Origin: Mansonella perstans
Taxonomy: Eukaryota; Nematoda; Chromadorea; Rhabditida; Onchocercidae
Assembly (NCBI GenBank): GCA_037074765.1
Contig: JBAMDO010000022.1
Location: forward strand, 186,001-250,000
Direction: 5' to 3'
Length of the DNA stretch: 64,000 bases
The position numbers and the translations under genes are program-made. This document shows positions 1 through 11,300 of the stretch, piece by piece. Below the pieces are notes generated by a model, which ran no database searches, was not told the DNA's origin, and was given only the letters and a program-made list of their open reading frames with translations. Each line of letters begins with the position of its first letter. Positions within the stretch are counted from its first letter, which is position 1.

Positions 1-1140
1 TGCTTATTCTCTGTTGAAGATGTAGTTTTGGAAAATGATTAGAAGAATTAAATTCATTTTGTGGAAAAATTTAATACCTAACATCGCTGGAATAATTTTG
101 TCCTTTTTTCCATTAATGAATCATTTCGAACTATTAATCCTCTGCTTATATTCTTGAAAAAAAAATTTAAAATTATATGAATCAAATTTTTCCATATTTA
201 ATTAAATTTAATCATTTTTTTTTTTGATGATTTTTTGATAAACAAATAATCAAAAACTTTTGTAAATTTCAACTTCCAAAGTCATGAGTGTGATGCTTAT
301 GAAATTTTTAACTGCAACATTATCACTTTATCAAATGATTGGTTTATTTTCAGGGTATGCAAAAATAAATGCAATAATTTGATAAATCATTTTTCCATTT
401 AAAATACATTACTTTCAAGGTTAAATGGAGCTCAATAGCAACAACATCATTTGGAGTCTTGCTTTACATTTCACATAAAATTTATACCGTTTGTATTTGA
501 TTGCGTTAAAGAGTTCAATGATCTTAACAAAATGAACTGAAATTGAAATGAACGAAATAAAACTTACGATTTACAAAAGAAGTAGAAGAATTTTGATAAT
601 GGTATGAATGAATGAGATTTCAATTTAATTTTCTCATGAAAGTTTTTAACTGAAATCATTCATCCTATGGTATATATGGCACTCATTCTCATTTACTTGA
701 TATATTCACGATTCACAACAACAATTTTACAGTCAACAATCAATGTCACATTAATTTCATATATTACCAATAATGATAATAACCCAATAGTAAATACAAT
801 CATTGCCATCTATCAGAATTTTAATTAATCTTTCATCAATTTATGCAGTCAGAACTGATTTTAATTTTCTCATAAAAGAAATTTTTTTTTCTTTTTTTTG
901 TTTAAATGTGTTTAAATTTGTTTAAAAATTCTAATTTTTTTCCTTTTTTGTTTGTTTAAATTTCAATTCGAACTCCTCTATTCATACGAACATCGAAAAT
1001 GAAAATAATATTTCAAAAAAAAAAAAAAATTCATTCTGAAAAGAATGCCTTATTTTTTAACTTTATAAATAAATAAAGAAAGGAAAAAATACGAGGATCA
1101 ATTATAAATTACAGTAAGTTATCACTGAAACATTTGCTGC

Positions 1141-1330
1141 AAAAATCACAATAATAATGATGAAAATAATAGTAATAAAATAGTAATAGAGAAAGTAATT
1201 GGTGATAATGGAAATAACAATAATGATCATAAAAAAAATAGTAATATTAGCAACAATAATAATAATAAACAATAATAGCAATAGTAATAATAATAATAGT
1301 AATAAATTAGTAACAACAGTGAGAAAATGA
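1141..1330. repeat. Degenerate AAT/ATA microsatellite
   Basis: Imperfect AATAAT/AATAGT trinucleotide units run for about 190 bases, with interspersed GATAAT variants. Confidence 0.8.
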
Positions 1331-2184
1331 TGATAAAATATTGAGTATGCTAAATCACAAAAAGTGAAAGGAAATAAAGTTGAATATCACTGCTCATCAA
1401 TCGAAGATTACATATTTTAATTATCTCAGCTAATTACAACAATCGTGGGACTTGTTGTTACGGTTGTTACTGAAATGAAGATGCAGAAGTTAAGATGATA
1501 GTGATGATGATGATGAAAGAAGTGATTGTAATATCGCAAATGATAAAAGATAGCTAAACGAAAGATATTTGTCTGGTCATTTATGAGGATTTGAATTTGG
1601 GAAATTTTTGTGAAATTTGATCTTTCCACTAATTCATTTTTTATCTATTCATAACCAATGAAAGCTTTTTGGTATTGTTAAATAAATGGTGGTAAAATTG
1701 CAAGGAGAATTTGAATTGAGAACTATTTATTAGCTATTCCAAAATGTTTTCGATCTAAATTTTTTCAATTTTCTTTTTTGTTCAAAACTATAAGAAGCAA
1801 TAATTTAAGAATTGATGAAATACTGGCAAATGTAACAGTGCAACAACATAAATGATTCATACATTTGAATATTTTCAAATATTTTTTGAAAAATTTGAAT
1901 GATTGGAGAAAAAGTTTTGAATAATTTGATCAGGATACTCAGTCATCATTGTGCGTTATTCCGGAAGTTATCCTTTTGAAGTGAATGAAATTCAAAGGAA
2001 CAAATATTCAAAACCAAATGAAAGAAATGGTAGGAAAATGAAAAACAGAATTTTCATTATCAATTCCGCAAATACTCGAAGTACAACCTAAATTCCTCAC
2101 AGCTGGAATCGTTAAATAGAAGGGGACAACTTACCTTTTTCTTTCTGCCATTAATAACAGTATCGTCAATAGTATCGTTATTGT

Positions 2185-2440
2185 TTTCCTTACATTATCA
2201 TCATTACTGCTACATATTACTATTGATTTATCATTATTATATTGTTATTATTACACTATTATTATTGTTATTTATTAATGCCATTCTTATTATTAATATT
2301 ATTGTTATCATCATTATTACTATCAGTATTATTATTGTCATTGTTATCATTATTACTTGTACTCATTATACCATTTTTATTATCAATGTAGAGTGGTGCT
2401 ATTGTTTATTTTTTATTTTAATTTAATAATAATAATGAAT
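2185..2440. repeat. Degenerate ATT/TTA microsatellite
   Basis: ATT, ATC and TTA trinucleotides are reiterated on the + strand. This explains the apparent 81-residue open frame here, which has no plausible protein composition. Confidence 0.8.
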
Positions 2441-2473
2441 CTATTACAAAAATATTACAGTGTTTATAGGTGT

Positions 2474-2550
2474 TCATGTATGTATGTATGTATGTATGTA
2501 TCTGTTGTCCGTGTGTGTGTGTGTATGTGTTGTATGGATGTGTATGTGTT
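2474..2550. repeat. TATG and GT microsatellites
   Basis: A run of about six TATG units is followed by a short GT run and TGTATG units. Confidence 0.85.
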
Positions 2551-3171
2551 ATTCTTTATTTCTGGAAAACAAACTTCAAATTTAAAAAAAAAGAAAGAAG
2601 TGATTGAGGTTAATGAAAGTTTCACACAACTTCAATAGTCTTGTGGAAAAAAGTTTAAACAGGTATGCATTCAATAAATCATTCAATAAAATTGTCACAT
2701 AATTTCAGCAATCTTTATGTCTTTATTGTTTGCAATAAATCAGATCGTAAAGTTAGATATGAAAGCGGATTATGTAAATGTTCCATTGTATGGAAACAGA
2801 TGATGTGAATGCTCCAGTGTATACTAGAAATTTATTTTAATTTCAAGGGATTACTTAATGCAACATGTTAATGTGTGTTTCAGTTCATTTTCCATAATTG
2901 ATTTCTGTTGGTGATTATATGCTTGTCTGAAAAGTTATAAGACATGGCAAAGTTCAAGTACACTTATAACTTCAAATCTAATACATGCATCATGACCTGT
3001 GACTTTTGAACAAGCACATCTATTAAGCTAAAAGATCAATCCACATATTGACCCGTTTTATTGTTGATTCTTAATAGCCATATAGCTGATAGCATAGTCT
3101 TGTATTGATGGCGTTCTTCTGCCTTATCAGTTTATATGCCTATCATTAGTTGTAACGAGGAACGAGTAACA

Positions 3172-3315
3172 ATGAATAAGGATTTGATTCCGAAGAAAGA
3201 ATCTGAAAATCCGAGACTAATCACATCCGAGCAGTCGATAGTAATTGAGCAAATTATCTACTCTCAGAATGAAGAGTTAGTAAATGAGGTGGTTCTATTT
3301 GAGGCCAGTTATTAG
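3172..3315 (+). CDS. Small hypothetical ORF, 47 residues
   Basis: An ATG-started open frame encodes a hydrophilic, Glu-rich peptide (start MNKDLIPKKESENPRL, end VVLFEASY, then TAG). Its composition is unlike the repeat-driven frames around it. No family is recognised, no splice acceptor or neighbouring exon was found, and it may be chance or the remnant of a gene. Transcript data would be needed to raise the call. Confidence 0.18.
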   Translation: MNKDLIPKKESENPRLITSEQSIVIEQIIYSQNEELVNEVVLFEASY

Positions 3316-3512
3316 AATGGATAAACCCGTTAATGAGGATTTATCAGCAAAGAGACAAATCTTAATATAATGGCTTACAATTCAGAATTCCGGTATCATT
3401 CCGGTTTTTCGTGCAAGATTGCAAAAAAAAAAAGGACAAATAATTAATGAAACGAAAATAAATGAAGAAAGAAAACAGGGTGAAAGAAAAAAAGGAAAAT
3501 TATTACCGTTGT

Positions 3513-3635
3513 TATGTATCGATTGTTCTGAATCAGGATTATTGCATAGTTTACTATGTATCGATTGTTCTGGATCAGGATTATTGCATAGTTTACTATG
3601 TATCGATTGTTCTGGATCAGGATTATTGCACAGTT
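3513..3635. repeat. Three-copy 42-base tandem repeat
   Basis: Three head-to-tail units of 42 bases begin at 3513, 3555 and 3597 with the common start TATGTATCGATTGTTCT. They differ by one or two substitutions. Because 42 is divisible by 3, several frames stay open on both strands, giving 14-residue repeats such as LLCIDCSGSG. I regard these as by-products. Confidence 0.9.
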
Positions 3636-4349
3636 AGTCTCTTCGACCCGAAAATAGCACTTGAGTGTTTCCAAGGTAATACCTCTACTCTGTTCATCTT
3701 TTTTATCTTTCAATATCATTCTTAATTTAAGTCATCCTTTTCTTCCTCTTAATCAATAATTTTTCAAACGAAAAGCCTATTATTAGGCACAGAAATAGGC
3801 TAATTGGTCAGAGAACGAATTAGTTGGCATTTCTTCAAATTGTTTATTTTTTGTTAATCGAAGCATCAAGTTAATATGCCAATGAAGTTTGAATAAAATG
3901 AGGAAATGATCAGTTAAGATGCACACTTATATATGCAATCATTCACTTTCACTTTTATTTACAGATCATTAATTATGATGGCTTATCGATTGGTCAATTC
4001 GTATCAGCGTGATCGATGATATTTCATTGAATTCTTTAGTTTTTCAGGTAGCTTTCTTTTGAAAAATTAGTTTTAAAATATGGTTGGATGATCGATTGAT
4101 TCATCAATTTCGTGACACTGTCTGATGGCAATAAAATAGCTCCTCTGTTTTCCTCTTTCATTTTGTTTAAAATATTTCATTTAATTTTTGATCTTTGACA
4201 ATGAATTTTATCAAATAAATTTAATCATGAAATTCATTGCTTAGATGTAACATGATGTAATGAAGCCTGTTATGCTGACAAAGTTCAATGTTTTCTTGTA
4301 GGTGAAGTTTTATCTGTTGTTGTTGTTTGTTCTATATTTATTCAATAAT

Positions 4350-4366
4350 TTTCTATTCAATACAGA
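4350..4366 (+). promoter_or_regulatory. Probable SL trans-splice acceptor of gss
   Basis: A pyrimidine-rich stretch ending in TACAG at 4361-4365 precedes the first glutathione synthetase exon. No coding exon could be found upstream, and the first in-frame ATG lies 46 bases downstream at 4411. This is the usual arrangement for a nematode spliced-leader acceptor. A conventional acceptor for an unseen upstream exon remains possible, since the frame stays open back to 4366. Confidence 0.5.
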
Positions 4367-4410
4367 GTGATATTGAATTCAGGAAGTTGAAAAGATCAGA
4401 TTATCCATTA

Positions 4411-7400
4411 ATGGATGAAACATCTGATAGAATTGATGATGTTTCCTTACTGAAATATTATCCGAAATTAGAGCTCATTGATGAGAAATTGATGAAGCAA
4501 CTAGTCGAGGACACTGTTGACTGGGCACATGTTAGTGTTTATATTTATTTATCAGTTAATCTTTTGCGTTTAATATTTTTTCTCCCAATGTAAATTATAT
4601 GCAGAACGTGGGTTTTGCGTATAATTTATACGACAATGTCATATCTAAAAATAAACTAACGGTGAAAATTCATTAAATGAAAATTTAAATTTTTTTAAAG
4701 TGGTTCGGCTTTTCGTTGCAGGCGCATGGAATGGTGATGAGAACAGAAAAAGATGTCAGTCGTGGTGATGTATGTCAAACAGTTCCATGTACTCTCTTTC
4801 CCTCACCGTTTCCTCGTAGCTTATTTCAGGAAGCTTTGGATATTCAATACGTATGGTATTATTTCTTTTTCGTATTGTTAAAAAAACTTTTGAAATTTTA
4901 CACCATTAAATTTCTATTTTTTTGGTTAAAAGAGTCGTATTAATTACTGTTTGATTGAATTTTTTTTTTTAAATTGCAGTTTTGGAGTAATTTACATTTT
5001 GATTTCACATTTTTTTAAACATTTACTTTGCACTGTAATCACGGATATATATATAATACCTGTTAATGCACATGCAAAGCGAAGAACTGGTTAATCGTCG
5101 GGTTATCCTAAATATAGCTTTAATTTCGATCTGTTTCTAGAATCAACTAAAAAATATTGTACTGAATTTTTGTATAATTATCAAACAATTTGCAGGCATT
5201 TAGTTTATTGTATTTTCGAGTATCGTGGGATTTTGACTTCTTGATCAAATCACATGCTGAGGTGGTGAAAACTGATGGTTTTACAAGGTGAACTGCTGTT
5301 TTCTGTTCGTTTTTCTTTAAAATGCTAAGTTTGAAAATTATTTTTTATGGTAGATTTGTTTGACGCATTTTTCCGGAATCTGTACTATAAGTTACAATTG
5401 CATTCTAGATATTCAAGTACGATATATTTATTATTTGTTTTTCTCAAATTTACCAAAATTTCCAGGCATTTTGTGGAAATCCTGAATGTGCTGCGAAGCC
5501 GGAACTTTTGTCAAAAGAAGACGTTGTTGATACAGAGAAATGATTATATGTGTCACGAAGACAATTATGGAAATCGTTGTCTAAAGCAGGTCTATTCAAT
5601 TAAAGAACACTTAATCAGTTCTGTTATTAGCAGTAATTTTTGATTTAAAATTAATTCCTGAATTGCTGGGTGGATTACCGGAAATAGCTATGGTTACAGT
5701 TGGTAATTTTTTTTTCCATCGAATTAACAGAAATGGTTAAAACAAGATTGGTTAAAACGAGTTTTTTCGTTATGAATTACAGATCTCACTTTACCAAGAT
5801 TTAGATGTCGATTTTTTAACTTCCTGACCGAAAGAAATCTAAAACGAATCCATACTGAAAGTATTGAACTTCAGATTGAAGTCAACAATATAGCCGCAAG
5901 CATGGGTTCGCTTGCCTCACGTGCTACCTGCGTGCATAGAAGAACATTGGAAACGTTGCAGCTTCCCAATAAAATTATTGCGAGGGCTATTCCAGATAAT
6001 CATCCGGCAGTTACAGTTGCAAAAGGAATCTACGAAGCGTGGTAAATTTTCTTAAATTTGTTGAATGAAGTTTGGCCAGGATCTTCGGATTAAAAGTTCG
6101 GATCGCAAGTGTACCATCCGGTGATCTGTAGATAATAGCATTATTGTAATTCTTGATTCAAATTCCTCTTGAAAATGCATATTTGCTCACGCAGAACTTT
6201 GTAGTAGAAAGCCTAATTAGAATATTCTTCAAACTTTGTGGTTACGAACTAATTCCGTTCTTTCAAATACCTTAAGCAGTTGTTTTTTCAAATACCTTAA
6301 GCATGGAATATATTGTACAATTTGGGATTGACTTATTTTAGGTATGATTATAGAGTACCAGAAGCAATTGTATTATTCGTAGTTGAAGATGCTAATCAAA
6401 ATCAAATCGATCAAAGACATGTGGAATATTGCATTGATGAATGCAGCAGCAGAAGTGCAAGATGTATGCGTATTACATTAACTGATAGTGCAGAAAGGTG
6501 AACCACATTTCCGCACTTGTTTGATTATTCGAAGATTACTTTAAGTCATTAGTCTAGATTTCTTGCTTCTGATGGTTTTTTTCGTGTAGTTTTCCATTCT
6601 TTTGGAGATTTACATAACAAATTTTTACACTTACTTATTAATATTTCCTTTTTTTTTCAGTGGAAAGTTGCTTTGAATTTGTACGTTGTTTTTTAAGATT
6701 GAAAATTAACGAAAGCAATCATCTTTTGTTGGATAATACTTTTCGTGTAGCAGTTGTATATTTTCGAGCCGGTTACTCACCAGAAAATTATCCGACGGAA
6801 ACAGAATGGAACGTTCGTCGCACCATTGAATTATCTGATGCGGTGAAGTGTCCCTGGATTGGTCTACAGCTGGCAAATACCAAAAAAGTACAACAGGTAA
6901 GTACACAACTCTTCTTATTCCTAGCTAGGAACTGAGATATTACTGCTTTTCTTTTATAGGTTTTGTCCGAAAATGGTGTTCTAGAAAAGTACATCGCTGA
7001 TGATAGAATGTGTGCGCGAATTCGGAAAACATTTGCTGGTATGTGGGGACTGGAAAATGATGATGACAAAACAAGAAAGATAATTCGGGTAAGCCTTGTA
7101 ATTACTTTGCTACAATTTCTGATTCTATAATCTGAAAATTGCAGAATGTTTACATTTGACATTGAAGTTTCTCTCTAACTGAATCAGTAACGGTATTATA
7201 TTAGCTACTACTTCTAGTTTGCCTACCACGACTGTTGTTATGTCTGTCAATGCAATCTTTAAAGTATTTTATTCGAGTTGTAATGTAAGCTAACGGAAAG
7301 GTTCAGTAGAATAATTAATACGAAAAGAATCATTTATTTGTAGGATGCAATTGCGCATCCGGAAATGTTCGTGCTGAAACCTCAACTGGAAGGTGGAGGT

Positions 7401-7846
7401 GGTAACTATTATGGAAAAGAAATTGCAGAAAAATTGAAAACAATGAGTAGAGATGAAATGGCGGCATATATAATTATGGAACGTATCACTCCAATGGTTG
7501 TTAAGGTGAAAGGATATTTTTGCATTGCTTATACCTAGAATGATTTAAATATTTGTATCAAATTATAAGCTTTTTAAAATGTAAAGATCACGGACTTTGT
7601 GAAATGTAACCATTATTTCAGAACTATATGATTCGACCACAGCAAGAACCGGTTCTGATGGATGTAGTAGGAGAATTAGGAATTTATGGTTATCTTTACG
7701 GATCACCTGCTGTTGATAATATTGCAGCTGAAAATGTCATGAAAAACTATGTTAGTGGACATATCATTCGAAGCAAGGGTAAAAATGTCGACAAGGGAGG
7801 AGTAGCTATTGGTGCTGCAGTTATCGATTCGCCCTACTTGTTTTGA
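4411..7846 (+). CDS. gss-1: Glutathione synthetase
   Basis: Joins gamma-glutamylcysteine and glycine, using ATP, to make glutathione in the cytosol. Exons: 4411-4530, 4722-4850, 5196-5287, 5466-5589, 5875-6041, 6342-6497, 6668-6896, 6960-7088, 7344-7505, 7622-7846. All phases agree, giving about 510 residues against about 474 in the human enzyme. Family signatures in order: AHGMVMRT and [11 protein letters not shown] near the N-terminus; [24 protein letters not shown], whose Glu and Asn correspond to the metal/ATP-binding EIN motif; [10 protein letters not shown]; the glycine-rich ATP-grasp loop [13 protein letters not shown]; and the C-terminal [21 protein letters not shown]. One weak joint: the exon 6/7 junction needs an AAAG acceptor at 6667, or alternatively a donor at 6488 with the TTTCAG acceptor at 6660. 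Both keep frame. Start chosen at the first ATG after the likely trans-splice site. NOC2 converges from downstream. Confidence 0.93.
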
Positions 7847-8344
7847 AAGATGTGCAAATTTCACTTTTACACATGTATACTGAACATTTGGTTTTATCAA
7901 AAGTTAGCATTATCCATTATTAATATTATCTTCTGGACTGAACTTAGCGGCGCAAACATTTTTGCAACTTAGTAGCTTTCCTGTTCTTTTATATCTCGCT
8001 ATGAATTTGACAAAAACATAAAAATCGACGAAGTTAGAGAAGTATTCCTATCGATAGTGTCTAAACCAGAAAGAAATTCGACAAATAATTCGAATGATTC
8101 AAATTTTTTAAAGTTCTAGTTGTTCCAGTATTCCATTTATGATTCACTTATCTAGTTTTTTGGGTTCAATCCTATTACATGTTCAGTAAACTCCAATTTT
8201 TTAAATGGATCAATATTTGAAGAGAAACTGTGATATGCTTTTACTGTAATTTCGTCATATCAATTGGTATTATATCATTTATCAAAATGTCATAAAATTC
8301 CTGAGAACAGTAACAAACCAACACAACTGCTAACTTTACCGGAG
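7847..8344. other. Convergent 3' intergenic spacer
   Basis: These 498 bases separate the stop codons of glutathione synthetase (+) and NOC2 (-) and should hold both 3' UTRs. No canonical AATAAA stands out. The part next to NOC2 (about 8100-8344) reappears near 23460-23705 and 16736-16880. Confidence 0.6.
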
Positions 8345-11300
8345 TCAGTCTTCAACGTCAGAAAGCATCAAATCTTCCAGAATATCTTCGTCATCTTTAT
8401 TAACTAACACATTTTCCTTAGATTTTCGCTTCTCACCAGTCTTTTTGATCTGAAAAAAAAATTTACCCTCAATATTTTTGTAAAAGAAATTACATAAAGA
8501 AGAGTCAGAAACGAAAGCAGATTCAGAAGTGAAGGATAAAAAGAATTATTTGGTAATTTTGAGCTGTACGATAGCTAATAGTCCACGCTACAACTTCGAA
8601 ATTTCGTTTTTAAAAATTTATATATCAATTTACACTCACTCTATTGGCTTTTGCCACAACTTTCAACTTCGTCTTCACTGCCGTTGCAACATTCTGTTTA
8701 GAATTTCGGGAAGCCAACTGCTGTACAGGTTTTGTCTGCAAAAAATGGAGTTAAAAAACTATTTAAATTATTTTCAGCGACTATCTCGACTAGAATTTCT
8801 TCACCAACACGGATTTTACAGTTTCTTTTGCAGAAAACATGGTTTAACAAACTATTTGAATTTAATTAACCTTCAGACGATTATTCCGATAGAATTTCTT
8901 CATCAACACGGATTCTACTATTTCGGAAAAGAAAGAAAGTTTGTCTACCCTATTTTGAGCAAACAGTCGGGTCAGCTGAATAGAGATAAAACTAACATCG
9001 ATTGCATTTAATGCATCCTCTTTTAATTTCCACACCTTTTGCCATGAATCATAAAATTTTGTCAGCGGAGCATCTGGAGCTTGAAAACGTCTCTCCATAT
9101 GTTTCTGCAACAAACACAATCATCCTTCTCATAGTAACTGGTTCGATGTTTGGAAAAGAAACAAAACTTCTCCATAACTAGCTTATTGTTTGTAAAAAGT
9201 ACGAATGGATTATGGAATTTTAAATGATCGACTTATAAATAAACATACTATTAATGCTTCATTAGTAAGATCTATATCGCTATTATTCAAAATTCCTTTT
9301 GCATAAGCAGCTTGCTCTTGTAATTTCGTTTCCAATGATTTGAAAAGTTTCGAAAACTCTGCACTACGACAATTTTTGACGAATGATTTAATCTGAAAAA
9401 AAAAAAAAAAAACGTTAAGCAAAAAATTAAATTCATATTTACAATAGATTATTGATGCATTATTGTTTCAGATACCAGAAAGTTTTTTTTTTTAAATTTC
9501 TTATTTTTTCGTGTGATTATTACAACAGCAGTATATAACAGAAGAAGTAAGTATATTTCTCTCTATATCATGTATCAAAAATTTCTTTAACTGTTTAGTA
9601 CATTAAATGCAGTGATTATATAGCTGAACCTCATGATTTAGTGGAATGATAAGGTCTGAGAATGCACAGCTTTGCTGCACGATGTGAGCTGCTTCAAGCA
9701 GTGTCCTGAATAATTCTTCCAAAGCTGCTTGACGAAATCCAGCATCATTTATATGTGCAGTGGAAACCTTAAAATTAGATATCTATGTTTTTCAACAAGT
9801 TTTAAATTATAATGAAGAGCAGCGCGATTGTCACTATCCTTAAAATATTGTCATTAACAATACTGTTATATATGAAAGATAGGAAGTAAATTTGACAGAG
9901 TTACAATTTTTCCGAGATAAGAGGGAATCAAATTAAAATTTTAATCAAGCTGAGAAATGGTAGAATTTATGGAATCACAATAAAAATAATTTTACCTTAA
10001 TCCAAATACAAAATGCAAAAGTAAACAAACAAATCAGCACTATACCTTAAGCGTACATCTCATATCGAAATTTTTTTGCGTTTCTTTTTCTTTCATGGGT
10101 TTCTTCTTCAGGATTAGAAGCGCATCAGATAGTAACTGAAATCATTTATTTGTCATCATTATCAGTGAGCTTCAAAAAACAAAAAAAAAAGGGCAGTTTT
10201 TGGTGAATTGAGTAGCTATTTCGACAAGTTTTTACTATTTTGACAAGTTTTCACAATCATATTACACAGTTTTCAACTTCGAGTAATTTCCACTGTTGCA
10301 ACTTAATGTATTTTTTAAATTCTGTATATTCTTTGACTTTCGGAATCGTTGTGTGATCATCATCAATGAACCGTGAAGAATAACAAAAATACTCGAAATT
10401 ATCAAAATCAAAAACATTTCAAAGGAAATTTGTTAAAGTTAATCAAAGAAGTAAGGAAAAATGAAAGACAGTAAAATATCTACGAAAACAAAGTGGAACT
10501 CGAAATGTCCCAATACAATAATAAAGCTAGTAAGGACTAATCGATCCTGTTAAAAAATAACTCAACAAAATAATGGAAAAAAACCTCAACCGCGAAAGAT
10601 AAAGTGGGAATATATGTGTGACAATTCCGCTGAATGATGAATAGTATCCGAAGGCAATGCAGTCGCAGTGGAAAATATTTCAATGAAGGAAAAAGTCTAA
10701 AAAAAATGAGTGTGCAATGAAAAATATTCAGTCAGTTATTTTCCCTTTATAATCTAAAATTATTCATTCTGCATGCTAGATTTGATGAAATGGTCAAATG
10801 ATTGCAACCGAAATACCTGCTCTAACTGGTACGAGCAAAATTAAATGATTTTCAAAACTTGAAATTGATAAAACATAAAAGGTATACTTCATTGCGGAAA
10901 TCGTAATCTGACATAATGGATAAGCAAGTTCCCTGATTCCAGCAGCATCCTCTTTTTCGTTGGAAATATGACGATAGGCTTTAGTAATTACCTGACTCCA
11001 CAGATATAAGCACTGTATAAATTGCCAGTTGTAAATAGTCCGGATGAGATCCTGAAATAAGACGTTTTCGCAAAGGTTAAATTAAACAGTGAAATAAGCC
11101 TCTAGCATACTAATTTTTATCCTATGTCTTCGGTAAGATCACGCTTTTACGCTATTCATTCTAAGCCTTTCGTGATTTATCCCAATCCTTTACTTCAGCT
11201 TTATCCGAGAATGAGATCTCATCACTGTACCAGCCTTCATCGTCACATCAGTTATTCTATAAATCATGTCTAGAAAGTCAAAACAAAACCTTTCGTTTGG

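Larger units (their letters stand above)
1..3171. other. Low-complexity intergenic spacer
   Basis: No gene is recognised. The stretch is very AT-rich, with A and T homopolymers. Open frames in it, such as the one at 2181-2426, are produced by trinucleotide repeats and encode only Ile/Tyr/Leu/Val/His runs. No splice-linked coding exons were found on either strand. Confidence 0.6.

Noticed and set aside
2181..2638. Hydrophobic plus-strand frames suggesting membrane proteins
   Set aside because: They are translations of ATT/TTA and TATG/GT microsatellites.
3513..3635. Possible CRISPR-like array
   Set aside because: Units are contiguous without unique spacers, and the setting is a eukaryotic genome; it is a plain tandem repeat.
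5347..5643. Plus-strand open frame beginning [11 protein letters not shown], resembling the LFD motif of glutathione synthetase
   Set aside because: The true exon starts at 5466: phase and length match the family when 5287 joins 5466, leaving the LFD-like stretch inside the intron.
8529..9011. 160-residue plus-strand open frame
   Set aside because: It lies antisense across NOC2 introns 12-14 and exon 14, with low-complexity composition and no family resemblance.
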